From Sulfurovum sp. (lineage in GTDB: Bacteria > Campylobacterota > Campylobacteria > Campylobacterales > Sulfurovaceae), in the NCBI GenBank assembly GCA_027082955.1, contig JALWTA010000017.1, positions 16,951 through 80,950 on the forward strand: DNA of 64,000 nucleotides, written 5' to 3'. The notes below the pieces were generated by a model that had not been told where the DNA came from, ran no database searches, and was given only the letters and a program-made list of their open reading frames with translations. The position numbers and the translations under genes were made by a program. Shown piece by piece: positions 25,843-34,670 of this stretch (positions within the stretch are counted from its first letter, which is position 1; each line of letters begins with the position of its first letter).

Positions 25843-27540
25843 CTACAGTTTGTCAACTACCTCTATACCAAGTATAGCCAAGCCCTGCTTAATGGTCTTT
25901 GCCGTCAAATCAGCCAATAGCAGACGTGAAGTACGCGTCTGTTCATCCACACCCTCTTTTAGAATCGGATTGCGTTCATAAAAGCGCATAAAGAGTGTTA
26001 CAAGATCATAAAGATAGCTTGTGATCTGATTTGGTGCGGCATCTTCTGCCGCTTTGTCAAGTATGTCTTCAAAACGCAGCAGCGTCACAGCAAGACGGTG
26101 TTCCAGCTCATCGGTAAGAACAATCGTGCCAGAGACCTCTTTGCCGTATTTTCGGAAAATACTCTGGATACGTGCATAGGCATACTGCATATAGAGTGAT
26201 GTATTGCCCTCAAAGGAGAGCATCTTGTCCCAGTCGAAAATATAGTTTGACTCACGGTTGATCGCCAAGTCGGCATACTTGACCGCCCCGATACCGACAA
26301 TACGCGCCAGATTCTCAAGAGCTTCAGGTGTGTAGTCATCTTTTGCCGTGATCGCCTCTTTGGCACGCACCACCGCTTCATCAAGCAGGTCGATCAGTTT
26401 GACCGTTCCGCCGTCACGGGTTTTGAAGGGTTTGCCGCTCTTGTCCATCATGGTACCGAATGCTACATGCTCCAGCTTAACATCTTCAGGGACAAATCCT
26501 GCCTCTTTTGCCACACGGAACACCTGCTTGAAGTGCCCGCTCTGACGGGCATCGACCACATAGCTGATACGTTTTGCCCCAAGTACATTCGCACGGTAGT
26601 AGAGTGCCGCAAGGTCGGTCGTTGCGTAGAGGTAGCCACCATCGCTTTTTTGCACGATAACTGGGATCTCATCTCCCTCCAAGAAGACACACTGCGCCCC
26701 GTCACTCTCTTGAAGCATACCCGCTTTGTCAAGGTCGGTAATCACTTTTGCGAGGGTATCATTGTAAAAACTCTCCGCACGGACATCCTCACGCGTCAGA
26801 TTGACTCCCAGCTTCTCATACACCTCTTCGCAGTGCCCCAGAGAGATATCGATGAACTTTTTCCAAAGTGTCAGACAGTGGGCATCACCGCTTTGTATCT
26901 TGACCACATACTCCCTTGCCTTGTCGGCAAAAGAGGCATCGGCATCAAAACGTGCTTTGGCATCCTTGTAGAACTGTTCAAGATCTTTCAAAGAGGTATT
27001 GCCGTCCTCTCCTACCTCTTCAAGATAGGCTATCAGCATCCCAAACTGTGTGCCCCAGTCACCAATATGGTTTTGGCGTATCACCTCATCACCGAGAAAA
27101 TCCAACAGGTTTGAGAGCGTATCTCCGATAATGGTCGAACGCAGGTGCCCTACATGCATCTGCTTCGCCATGTTCGGTCCGGAGTAGTCAACCACGACCT
27201 TAATGGGATCAGCTTTTTGTGCCACGCCTATCCGTGGATCCTTGAGGGCATTATCACAAGATGCAGCAACCTGATTTGGGTTAAGCCAGAGATTGACAAA
27301 TCCCGGACCTGCGATCTCCGCTTTGGCAATGATACCCCCAAGATCAAGATGTTCAACCACAGTTTGGGCGATCTCTCTTGGATTTTTCTTCAGGCTTTTT
27401 GCCAGTGCCATCGCACCATTGAACTGATAGTCCCCAAACTCTGGTTTGGTCGCTTCGGTCACACTGATAGGGGTTGCATCGATCCCGGCTTTGCGAAATG
27501 CATCCTGGATGGCATGGTTGATTGTTTCTTTCAGTTTCAT
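25843..27540 (-). CDS. argS: Arginyl-tRNA synthetase
   Basis: A 565-residue class I synthetase. An N-terminal Arg-S domain (about 1-85) precedes the catalytic domain with the HIGH-type motif MHVGHLRSTIIGD and a KMSKS-region MMDKSGKPFKTRDGG; the C-terminal DALR anticodon domain ends in the normal ...LLLADLTAKTIKQGLAILGI. The only tRNA-Arg in the window (anticodon GCG) lies 2 kb away. Confidence 0.97.
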   Translation of the reverse strand: MKLKETINHAIQDAFRKAGIDATPISVTEATKPEFGDYQFNGAMALAKSLKKNPREIAQTVVEHLDLGGIIAKAEIAGPGFVNLWLNPNQVAASCDNALKDPRIGVAQKADPIKVVVDYSGPNMAKQMHVGHLRSTIIGDTLSNLLDFLGDEVIRQNHIGDWGTQFGMLIAYLEEVGEDGNTSLKDLEQFYKDAKARFDADASFADKAREYVVKIQSGDAHCLTLWKKFIDISLGHCEEVYEKLGVNLTREDVRAESFYNDTLAKVITDLDKAGMLQESDGAQCVFLEGDEIPVIVQKSDGGYLYATTDLAALYYRANVLGAKRISYVVDARQSGHFKQVFRVAKEAGFVPEDVKLEHVAFGTMMDKSGKPFKTRDGGTVKLIDLLDEAVVRAKEAITAKDDYTPEALENLARIVGIGAVKYADLAINRESNYIFDWDKMLSFEGNTSLYMQYAYARIQSIFRKYGKEVSGTIVLTDELEHRLAVTLLRFEDILDKAAEDAAPNQITSYLYDLVTLFMRFYERNPILKEGVDEQTRTSRLLLADLTAKTIKQGLAILGIEVVDKL

Positions 27541-27631
27541 AGACAGTTTCCGTAATATTTGATGTGGAGATTGTGGTAAACAGTGCAGTGCACTTGGTAG
27601 GATAACGTGAATTTAGAGAAGCAAAACGCGT

Positions 27632-27856
27632 TTATGCGTTCTCGCTCTTCTTCTCTTCTGCCTTGGTTTCAACCGCAGGCTCTTCTTTTTTCGCAATCTC
27701 TTTGACGTCGTCCTCTTCGCCCTCTTTCATCGCACCTTTGAACTCTTTGATCCCTTTTCCCATACCTTTGGCAAGTTCAGGAATCTTTTTCGCTCCGAAA
27801 AGCAGTACCACGATCGCCAATACGATCAGCAGTTCCGGCATACTTGGCATACCCAT
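27632..27856 (-). CDS. tatA: Sec-independent translocase protein TatA
   Basis: A 74-residue protein of the twin-arginine export pore. One N-terminal membrane helix (about residues 5-21) is followed by the amphipathic-helix signature [20 protein letters not shown] and a highly charged Lys/Glu tail. Of the possible starts, ATG 27856 is chosen because AAAGGA lies 6 bases upstream. It lies upstream of argS and downstream of gmk on the same strand. Confidence 0.95.
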   Translation of the reverse strand: MGMPSMPELLIVLAIVVLLFGAKKIPELAKGMGKGIKEFKGAMKEGEEDDVKEIAKKEEPAVETKAEEKKSENA

Positions 27857-27871
27857 AGTCGATCCTTTTAA

Positions 27872-27903
27872 ACCCGTCACCGGGTGAAATTTGGATAATT
27901 ATA
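27872..27903 (-). promoter_or_regulatory. tatA promoter and leader hairpin
   Basis: TATAAT on the minus strand at 27898-27903, then a hairpin ACCCG-GTGA-CGGGT at 27872-27885, directly before the ribosome site of tatA. The hairpin could control translation or stop upstream transcripts from gmk. Confidence 0.45.
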
Positions 27904-27973
27904 CTTAAATTTGTTTAACTTTATCCCCAAATCTCGAAATAGAATTTTTTGCATTTCTATTTAAAGATTGGAG

Positions 27974-28594
27974 TTAACCCAACCAGTGGCGAATGAACGC
28001 CTCTTCATCCTCACGGCTCTGTTTGAGTCTCGCCGCTTTTGCCACAATGACAAACTCTTTGGCAGCCTCTGCTATGGTGTCGTTGATGATCGTAAAGTCA
28101 TACTCTCCCACCGCACGGATCTCCTCTTTGGCATTTTCTATGCGCCGTGTGATCACCTCATCAGTATCGGTACATCTTTCACGCAGCCGCTTCTCCAGCT
28201 CTTTGAGTGTCGGCGGCGTGATGAAAGCGGAGGTTGTAATGTCATTCATTTTGGCTCGAACCAGTCTGTGTCCCTGTACATCAATGTCAAAGATCACCAG
28301 TTTGCCTTCTTCCAATGCTTCTCTGACAGGTTTGAGTGACGTACCGTAGTAGTTGCCATGTACCTGTGCATACTCAAGAAAGTTCCCCGCTTTGATATCC
28401 TCTTCAAACGCCTCTTTGGTGACGAAGAAGTAATCTTTCCCATGTACTTCGCCGACCCGTGGTGCCCTGGTTGTGGTCGAGATGGAGAAGTAGTACTCTC
28501 CTATCTCATCCGATGCCGCGTTGATGATGGTACTTTTTCCTGCTCCGCTCGGACCGGAAAGTACCAGTATCGCTCCTTTATTCCCTATCTTCAT
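27974..28594 (-). CDS. gmk: Guanylate kinase
   Basis: A 206-residue enzyme phosphorylating GMP to GDP. The P-loop LSGPSGAGKST is near the N terminus, followed by STTTRAPRVGEVHGKDYFFV (GMP site) and EYAQVHGNYYGT. Its ATG directly follows the stop of the receiver-like gene, so the two are probably co-transcribed. Confidence 0.97.
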   Translation of the reverse strand: MKIGNKGAILVLSGPSGAGKSTIINAASDEIGEYYFSISTTTRAPRVGEVHGKDYFFVTKEAFEEDIKAGNFLEYAQVHGNYYGTSLKPVREALEEGKLVIFDIDVQGHRLVRAKMNDITTSAFITPPTLKELEKRLRERCTDTDEVITRRIENAKEEIRAVGEYDFTIINDTIAEAAKEFVIVAKAARLKQSREDEEAFIRHWLG

Positions 28595-29410
28595 CTATTT
28601 TTTATCCTTAAACCGTATGCTGATGGTTACCTCTGCATCTTTCAGCAGCTTTTTGATTTTTTTGGGTTTCATATTCTCCACGGCAGCAAGCAGCGCTTCT
28701 TCAAAAGTATAGACAGATTCCCTCTTTTTGCTCTTTTTGTTTTTATGCTTTTTCTTTTTACCTTTTTTCTTGCCTGCCTCATGGCTAAGTACATCGGCGA
28801 TCTCTTCCTCATGTACTATTTCCAAGCCCTCTTCTTCAAGCTTTTGTGTAATAACCTCGATCTTTTTAGCCTCATAACCATCGGTATCTGGGATTGCTTC
28901 TGTTGGAACATGTTCATCAGTTTCTTCAAGTAGTGCCTTTATTTTTTTCACCTCTCCGGTGTCAAGTACACGTTCCTCCTGTATTGACGTATCTTGATAA
29001 TCTTCATCTTTTTGAGGAGAAGAAAGAGGGAATATGAATGCATGTTCTTCCTTCTCCTCTTGTGCACTATTAGAATCAACACTACTGTCTGTTTGCACCA
29101 TCTCATCAATCACATGTTGTATCTGAGAAGGCAGAAAAGGCTTTAGAACGATTTTGTCAAAACGCTCTACTTGTATCTTCTCTTCGCTTTTCCCTGACAG
29201 ATATACAACTCTAGTACTTTTCGGCAAATGCCCTACAAATGATGAAACTGCATCATCATAGACACCGTCATCGACAAAAACAATATCATAGACCGCTTCA
29301 TCCCCAAGCATAACCGTTGCCGTCTCGTTAAACTCAATGGTTTCATCACGTACACACAGTCCTACCAACCGCGATACAACAGGATTGGTATTGATCAGAA
29401 GAATTTTCAT
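28595..29410 (-). CDS. Receiver-like protein with acidic linker and Lys-rich tail
   Basis: A 271-residue protein. Residues 1-105 look like a response-regulator receiver: DIVFVDDGVYDD at the phospho-acceptor region, a Ser at YLSGKSEE and Lys in VLKPFLPSQI. Residues about 110-215 are acidic and probably unstructured. Residues about 217-232 are a Lys-rich patch (GKKKGKKKKHKNKKSKKR), and the last 40 form a small helix-rich domain. No output domain is recognised. It lies directly upstream of gmk. A targeting or scaffold role is possible but not supported further. Confidence 0.72.
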   Translation of the reverse strand: MKILLINTNPVVSRLVGLCVRDETIEFNETATVMLGDEAVYDIVFVDDGVYDDAVSSFVGHLPKSTRVVYLSGKSEEKIQVERFDKIVLKPFLPSQIQHVIDEMVQTDSSVDSNSAQEEKEEHAFIFPLSSPQKDEDYQDTSIQEERVLDTGEVKKIKALLEETDEHVPTEAIPDTDGYEAKKIEVITQKLEEEGLEIVHEEEIADVLSHEAGKKKGKKKKHKNKKSKKRESVYTFEEALLAAVENMKPKKIKKLLKDAEVTISIRFKDKK

Positions 29411-29437
29411 GGAGTTACTCCCAAATGTAGTGGTATT

Positions 29438-29443
29438 ATTATA
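29438..29443 (-). promoter_or_regulatory. -10 box for the receiver-like gene and gmk
   Basis: TATAAT on the minus strand, 28 bases before the start codon; GGGAG precedes the ATG. Confidence 0.5.
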
Positions 29444-29563
29444 GGATAATTGAGGTTAGATAGAAATTTGAAGGCTTTTTCTTGGTTACGTTCAGGTTTT
29501 ACTCTTGTTTTGCGAGGTGTACATCAAGTAAAAATGAGTGAAATATGGATGCAAATAAAAAAG

Positions 29564-29640
29564 TGGTACACTCTACAGGATTCGAACCTGTGACCTTCGG
29601 TACCGCAAACCGATGCTCTATCCAGCTAAGCTAAGAGTGC
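29564..29640 (-). tRNA. tRNA-Arg (GCG)
   Basis: A 77-nt cloverleaf with encoded CCA. The acceptor is GCACTCT/AGAGTGT (one G-T pair), D arm GCTT/GAGC, anticodon arm TCGGT-TTGCGGT-ACCGA with anticodon GCG, T loop TTCGAAT. GCG in place of the common ACG would read CGC and, by wobble, CGU without A-to-I editing. Confidence 0.95.
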
Positions 29641-29691
29641 ACTTTTGAAGTTACTGCGATATTTGGTGAGCGAATTGTAGCAAAAAAAGCT

Positions 29692-30390
29692 TTACTTTTC
29701 AAGTAAATGCATCCTTCCAAACAATTCCTGTGCATTTTTATTAGCAATAAAGCTGTGGTTGTAGGGGTGTTCCATCTCTATGGTATCGAAATGTGCCAGC
29801 GGCAGGGTGCGTTTCAATGCCTGCGCATGGCTGCCAAAGAGAATGAGTTTGGGAGACTGGGCAGTGAGTGCTTCAAGCAATATCTGCATGAACGGTCGCC
29901 ACGCTTTGATATGTTTTGCGGAGCTCTTTTTATCGGTAAAGACAAGCGCTGTGTTGAGCAGCAGCACCCCTTCGCGTTCAAAGTTTTGGCGCAGTGCCTG
30001 TACAGAGTCGATCAGCGGGGTTTTGTCTATTGCAGCAATCGCATTTTGGGAAGTGTCTTCGATGGAGAGATCACCCCGTGCCACCAGTGCCATTTTAATG
30101 AAATTGCGCAGACTTGTGGCGCGGTTTACCTCTTTACTCAAACCGTTCGGAGAGAAGATACGCTTTACCTTCTCATCAATAAACGCATACCCTCCGGCAC
30201 TCTCTCTTCTTGGGTATGGATCCTGCCCAAAGAGGATATAGCGCACATCCTTTTTGGGCAGGGTTTTAAAGACATTAAAACAGTCCGGCTTCGGCGGGAA
30301 ATAGGCAGTATCTGTCTCAAGAAACCGTCGGTAGTCCGGATCGAGTGCACAGTATGCCCTTTCGATAACCTTCTGCCATGCTCCGCTCAT
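29692..30390 (-). CDS. Uracil-DNA glycosylase-superfamily protein (divergent)
   Basis: A 232-residue protein with the UDG fold. Motif A is FGQDPYPRRES (catalytic D57 and Y59 kept, but Pro where family 1 has His), LLLNTALVF matches the uracil-binding strand, and the last motif is EHPYNHSF with H208, where family 1 has HPSPLS. It probably removes uracil from DNA, but the altered motifs leave substrate choice open. ATGA overlap with the gene upstream. Confidence 0.8.
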   Translation of the reverse strand: MSGAWQKVIERAYCALDPDYRRFLETDTAYFPPKPDCFNVFKTLPKKDVRYILFGQDPYPRRESAGGYAFIDEKVKRIFSPNGLSKEVNRATSLRNFIKMALVARGDLSIEDTSQNAIAAIDKTPLIDSVQALRQNFEREGVLLLNTALVFTDKKSSAKHIKAWRPFMQILLEALTAQSPKLILFGSHAQALKRTLPLAHFDTIEMEHPYNHSFIANKNAQELFGRMHLLEK

Positions 30391-30719
30391 ACGCCCTGCT
30401 GCCCTTTTTTGATCCTGTCGAACTTAATGATCATCTCCACTTTGTCCAAAGGCATTTGAAGCACCCTTGCAATCTCCTCTTTGGTTTCTCCCTCTGCCAA
30501 CATCTGCATCACCCTGTCAGATTCAGAAAGGTTCTCTATCACATCCTTAATCAGTACCCTGTGAGATTCAAGGTTTTCAATTGTTTTGTCTTTCACCTCG
30601 ACGATGTTTCGTAAAAGCGCATTCTCTTTAGCAAGATTCTTGTTTTTTGTTGCCAGAATCAAAAGAATGATCGTCAATACACCTACCAGCCCCAATACTA
30701 TTAAATCCAACGGCTCCAT
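30387..30719 (-). CDS. Membrane-anchored coiled-coil/helix-turn-helix small protein
   Basis: A 110-residue protein: one N-terminal membrane helix (about residues 5-24), a coiled coil (about 28-62), and a C-terminal helical pair that resembles a helix-turn-helix (EGETKEEIARVLQMPLDKVEMII). Function unknown. Its start shares a base with the stop of the prenyltransferase gene (TAATG) and it overlaps the UDG gene, so it is within a compact operon. Confidence 0.72.
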   Translation of the reverse strand: MEPLDLIVLGLVGVLTIILLILATKNKNLAKENALLRNIVEVKDKTIENLESHRVLIKDVIENLSESDRVMQMLAEGETKEEIARVLQMPLDKVEMIIKFDRIKKGQQGV

Positions 30720-31600
30720 TACAACACCTCTCCTATGATCAAGATCAGGAATACAAATCCAAGGTAACCGTTTACCGTAAAAAATGCCCTGTCTATTTTT
30801 GTAAAATCCTTGTTGACCAGGTAGTGTTCATACCCTAGCATCAACGCAGAAAACAATACGGCAGTATAAGCCCAGGCACCAAGCTGTGCACTGACAACAA
30901 ACTGCCACCAGAAGACTATGGTGAGTACATGAAACACACGTGCGATACGCATAGTGTTTGAGACACCAAAATGCGAAGGAATGGAGTGCAAACCGTGTGC
31001 TTTGTCAAATTCAATATCCTGCAGCGAGTAGAGCAGATCAAAGCCTGCAACCCAAAACATCACCCCTGCAGCAAGATAGAGTGACCAGAGGGTGATTTCC
31101 CCTTCAACCGCTACCACTCCGGCAATGGGTGCCAATCCAAGACTGATTCCCAGTACAAGGTGTGCCAATGGAGAAAAACGTTTAAAAAGTGTATAGGCAC
31201 CCAGTATCAAAAGAATAGGGACAGAGAGTTTAAATGCCAAATCGTTGATCAGATAAGCTGTCGCAACAAAGACAGCCGCATTGAGCCAAACGAACATCTG
31301 CATCTGTACTGTGCTGACCCTGCCGTCGACCGAGGGCCTGTTTTGGGTACGCGGGTTGAGTCTGTCAATATCTCTGTCAAGATAGCGGTTGACACCCATG
31401 GCAAAGTTACGTGCGCTCACGGCAGCCACCGTACCCAACAGTAACAGTTTCCAGCCAAACCAACCATTTGCGGCAACGATCATTGCGATGAAGATAAACG
31501 GCAGTGAAAAAACTGAATGCTTAAACATGACAAGTTCAGAAAAATCTTTCAGTTTCTGGGTGACATTGCTCCTTTTCATCTCTTTACTTTTCACTCTCAT
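30719..31600 (-). CDS. mqnP: UbiA-family prenyltransferase (menaquinone, MqnP-like)
   Basis: A 293-residue membrane prenyltransferase with about eight helices. The two Asp-rich metal motifs are NRYLDRDIDRLN and DLLYSLQDIEFDKA. In Campylobacterota this family acts in the futalosine route to menaquinone; that assignment follows from lineage, and 4-hydroxybenzoate as substrate cannot be excluded by sequence. The ATG at 31600 overlaps the pssA stop (ATGA); a second ATG at 31579 is an alternative start (MKRSNVTQKL). The first seven codons lie in a sequence resembling a decayed heptamer array. Confidence 0.9.
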   Translation of the reverse strand: MRVKSKEMKRSNVTQKLKDFSELVMFKHSVFSLPFIFIAMIVAANGWFGWKLLLLGTVAAVSARNFAMGVNRYLDRDIDRLNPRTQNRPSVDGRVSTVQMQMFVWLNAAVFVATAYLINDLAFKLSVPILLILGAYTLFKRFSPLAHLVLGISLGLAPIAGVVAVEGEITLWSLYLAAGVMFWVAGFDLLYSLQDIEFDKAHGLHSIPSHFGVSNTMRIARVFHVLTIVFWWQFVVSAQLGAWAYTAVLFSALMLGYEHYLVNKDFTKIDRAFFTVNGYLGFVFLILIIGEVL

Positions 31601-32157
31601 GGATGGGGGATCTTCAGTTTTGAATTGAGTGACCACGCAATCACCAGAACAAGGAGTGCCACCACATATCCGCTTCCGATCACACCATAAGCAGTCAAAA
31701 GATAAACAAGCCAAAGCAGTATAGCACCAAGCGGTGTAGGTACACCCTCAAAATACTTTGCTACCTCTCCCGCATCGACTTTCAGATTGAATTCAACAAG
31801 TCTTCTGAGCCCGGAAATGATGTACCAAATGAAGACCACTCCGAGAATCGTCTCTTCTGTCCCAGAGATATCAGCATAATAGCGTACCGCATAAAAAAGC
31901 AGGAAAGCCGGCATCACAACAAAGGAAAGAAAATCGGCAAAACTGTCTACCTGGATACCGAACTCTGTGGAAAGTCCGTATTTTCTGGCAACTTTTCCAT
32001 CTGCAATATCCAGTGCACCTGCAATCCATGCCAGCACGATTGCAGCAAAAAAGCTATTTTGCTGTATCAGGTACATAGCTATAATCCCGCAAGCGATATT
32101 GCCGAATGTAATGAGATTGGCAATATTAAAACGGTTGTTTTTCTCGAACAGGTTCAT
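31597..32157 (-). CDS. pssA: CDP-diacylglycerol--serine O-phosphatidyltransferase
   Basis: A 186-residue membrane enzyme making phosphatidylserine, precursor of phosphatidylethanolamine. The CDP-alcohol phosphotransferase signature is complete: DIADGKVARKYGLSTEFGIQ followed by VDSFAD (DG-AR-G-D-D). About six membrane helices. ATG 32157 has GGGAG upstream and is preferred over the ATG at 32181. Confidence 0.93.
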   Translation of the reverse strand: MNLFEKNNRFNIANLITFGNIACGIIAMYLIQQNSFFAAIVLAWIAGALDIADGKVARKYGLSTEFGIQVDSFADFLSFVVMPAFLLFYAVRYYADISGTEETILGVVFIWYIISGLRRLVEFNLKVDAGEVAKYFEGVPTPLGAILLWLVYLLTAYGVIGSGYVVALLVLVIAWSLNSKLKIPHP

Positions 32158-32234
32158 ATATGCTCCCAAAAATGAATACATAATTCTACCCTTTTGGCAC
32201 TTAACCCTTAGCTCTAAACTGTTATGATTATGCC

Positions 32235-33131
32235 ATGAACGATTTTAGACAACTTGCCATCATTGGATCCACAGCTTCAGGCAAAACAGCACTGGCTGTC
32301 AAACTTGCACAGAGCATAAACGCATATGTCCTATCACTCGATTCTCTAGCCATATACAAAGAGATCGATATCGTATCTGCAAAACCGACGGATGAAGAGA
32401 GAGGTGGTGTTAGGCACTTTGGTATAGATGTGCTCTACCCAAATGAACCATTTGATGTCACCACCTTTGCAAGACTCTACAACACAACCGCACAGCAATG
32501 TCGTACCGATGCAAAAAACCTTGTCATAGTAGGAGGTACAAGCTTCTACCTTAAAATACTTTTGGAAGGGATCAGTGAAATTCCGTCAATTCATCCGGAA
32601 ACAGAACAAGAGATCACACACCTTATGAAGCAACCCGGAAAGATCTATGATATGCTTTACCGACTTGACCCGACCTATATGGATCATATCAAACCGGGAG
32701 ACACCTACCGCATACAAAAAGCGTTGGAGATCTATCTTGCAACCGGAGATACTCCTGGAAGCTATTTCCGTACACATCCACCGCAGCCAATGATAAATGA
32801 GCCTCTACCGATCTATGAGATCGATTGGGAAAGGTCCGTATTGAGGGAACGTATCCGCCTTCGTACCAGAGCCATGCTCAACAGCGGACTCATCGATGAG
32901 ATCATTATGCTTGAAAAGAAATATACACGAGCACCCAATTCCATGAAAGCCATTGGTATCAAAGAGACACTTGCATACCTTGATGGTGCATATGGCAGAA
33001 ACACACTGCAAGAGAAGATTGCTACAAACACGGCACGTCTTGCAAAACGCCAAAATACCTTTAACCGCTCACAGTTTAAAGAGGTAGTGCGTGCAGATAT
33101 TAAAACGCTTGAGAAAATGCTTATGATGTAA
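32235..33131 (+). CDS. miaA: tRNA dimethylallyltransferase
   Basis: A 298-residue enzyme transferring the isopentenyl group to A37 of tRNAs; MiaB then methylthiolates it. P-loop GSTASGKTAL, SLDSLAIYKEIDI, and VGGTSFYLKILLEGI are seen. It is alone on the plus strand, divergent from pssA, and converges with nuoN. Confidence 0.96.
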   Translation: MNDFRQLAIIGSTASGKTALAVKLAQSINAYVLSLDSLAIYKEIDIVSAKPTDEERGGVRHFGIDVLYPNEPFDVTTFARLYNTTAQQCRTDAKNLVIVGGTSFYLKILLEGISEIPSIHPETEQEITHLMKQPGKIYDMLYRLDPTYMDHIKPGDTYRIQKALEIYLATGDTPGSYFRTHPPQPMINEPLPIYEIDWERSVLRERIRLRTRAMLNSGLIDEIIMLEKKYTRAPNSMKAIGIKETLAYLDGAYGRNTLQEKIATNTARLAKRQNTFNRSQFKEVVRADIKTLEKMLMM

Positions 33132-33142
33132 GATAGCACAGA

Positions 33143-33160
33143 GGCAACCTTTTGGTCGCC
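33143..33160. terminator. Hairpin between convergent miaA and nuoN
   Basis: GGCAACC-TTTT-GGTCGCC, a 7-bp stem with one A-C mismatch, in the 48-base gap between the two stop codons. No T-run; a bidirectional stop is inferred from position only. Confidence 0.35.
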
Positions 33161-33179
33161 CTGGTAAAGATATATACGA

Positions 33180-34670
33180 TCAATACCCTGAGGCAGAGAT
33201 CATATAGTACAGATAAGAGAGAAGCGGCTGGACATAGAAAATAGCTCCAACTGTTGCAACAGTTGCCAGTCCAATAACCGCCATCAATGGTTTTGAAAGG
33301 TTGTAATAGACCGTGTCTACATCTTTGACAGGATCTTTGAGGAACATGTAGACAACCAGTTTCAAATAGTAGTATGCCGCAATCGCAGAGTTAAGTCCCA
33401 TCACAATTGCCAGCCATACATACCCCGCATTAACTGCCGCCTGCATCACATAGATCTTGCCCCAGAATACAGAGAATGGCGGTACACCTGCCAGAGAGAG
33501 CATAAAGAGCGCCATAATAACCGCCCCCATAGGCATAATTTTGATCAATCCCGAAAACTTTTCGTATGGATGGTCAAAACGTGCATTGAAACGTCTGACT
33601 TTGTGACGTGATATCCAAAGCATAGTAAAGGCACCAAGGTTCGTAAACATAAAGAGCGCGTAATAGAGGAAGATACTTGCCGTTCCTTCGGTTGTATCAA
33701 ATGCAATCGCTGCCATGATAAAACCGGCATGGGAAATGGAAGAGTACGCAAGCATACGTTTGACATCTTCCTGTACCAGTGCCATCACATTTGCGAGTGT
33801 CATGGTCAGCACGGAGAGAATAATAATGATATCCCTTACCCACTCTATACCCAGATCAAGATACATACCGAATATTCTGATGGTTACAACAAATGCTGCA
33901 ATCTTTGGCACGATAGACATATAACCAGCCAATGGAGCAGAAGCCCCTTCATAGACATCCGGTGCCCATGTATGGAACGGGAAGAGAGAAAGTTTAAATG
34001 CAAAAGCGGCCATCAACAGTACCGACGAGCCCAAAATTGCAAGCATCAATCCATGTTCACCAAGTCTGGCAGCAAGTACCTGTGCAACCTGATAGAGTTC
34101 GATTGAACCTGTCAGTGCATATACAACAGCAGATCCCATAGCAAAGAAACCGGCAGACAACGCACCCATTGTAAAATACTTGACTGCTGCTTCATAAGAG
34201 TTTGCACGATTATGGAGCGCGATCAATGTATAGAGTGAGAGAGATGAGGTTTCAAGCCCTACAAAGATCAGTATCAGGTTGTCACTTGCCACCATAAACT
34301 GGAACCCTGCAACCATAAAGAGGAAAAGCGCAAAGAACTCCGGATAGGAGTACTCATGGAAACGCTTGGATGTCAGGGCAAGCGGTGTAAAGAGAATCGA
34401 TGCCACGATGATAAGCAGTTGAGAAATAATTGAAATACCGTCGATCAACATCACATCGAAGAATCCACGTTCATTCACGTTCAATCCCACAGTCGCACCA
34501 AAATCAACAATAAGGATCAAAATTGTCAACATCACATAGAGTGACTTATGGAGCTTACTATTGATCAGATCCAGTACCAAAATCACCAAACCGCCTGCAA
34601 TCGCCAACAACATTGGGGCAAGGGTGATGAGATTGAGGCTTTCCATACTTACTTTAATAGGTTCAAACAT
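33180..34670 (-). CDS. nuoN: NADH-quinone oxidoreductase subunit N
   Basis: A 496-residue antiporter-like membrane subunit of complex I, about 14 helices, taking part in proton pumping. The Proton_antipo_M blocks LSLFPFHTWAPDVYEGA and MLAYSSISHAGF, with the conserved Lys and His, are present. It is the last gene of the nuo operon; its start shares one base with the nuoM stop. Confidence 0.97.
   Translation of the reverse strand: MFEPIKVSMESLNLITLAPMLLAIAGGLVILVLDLINSKLHKSLYVMLTILILIVDFGATVGLNVNERGFFDVMLIDGISIISQLLIIVASILFTPLALTSKRFHEYSYPEFFALFLFMVAGFQFMVASDNLILIFVGLETSSLSLYTLIALHNRANSYEAAVKYFTMGALSAGFFAMGSAVVYALTGSIELYQVAQVLAARLGEHGLMLAILGSSVLLMAAFAFKLSLFPFHTWAPDVYEGASAPLAGYMSIVPKIAAFVVTIRIFGMYLDLGIEWVRDIIIILSVLTMTLANVMALVQEDVKRMLAYSSISHAGFIMAAIAFDTTEGTASIFLYYALFMFTNLGAFTMLWISRHKVRRFNARFDHPYEKFSGLIKIMPMGAVIMALFMLSLAGVPPFSVFWGKIYVMQAAVNAGYVWLAIVMGLNSAIAAYYYLKLVVYMFLKDPVKDVDTVYYNLSKPLMAVIGLATVATVGAIFYVQPLLSYLYYMISASGY

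Noticed and set aside
29758..29770. GTAGGGGTG resembling the REP head
   Set aside because: It lies inside the glycosylase coding sequence and has no matching stem.
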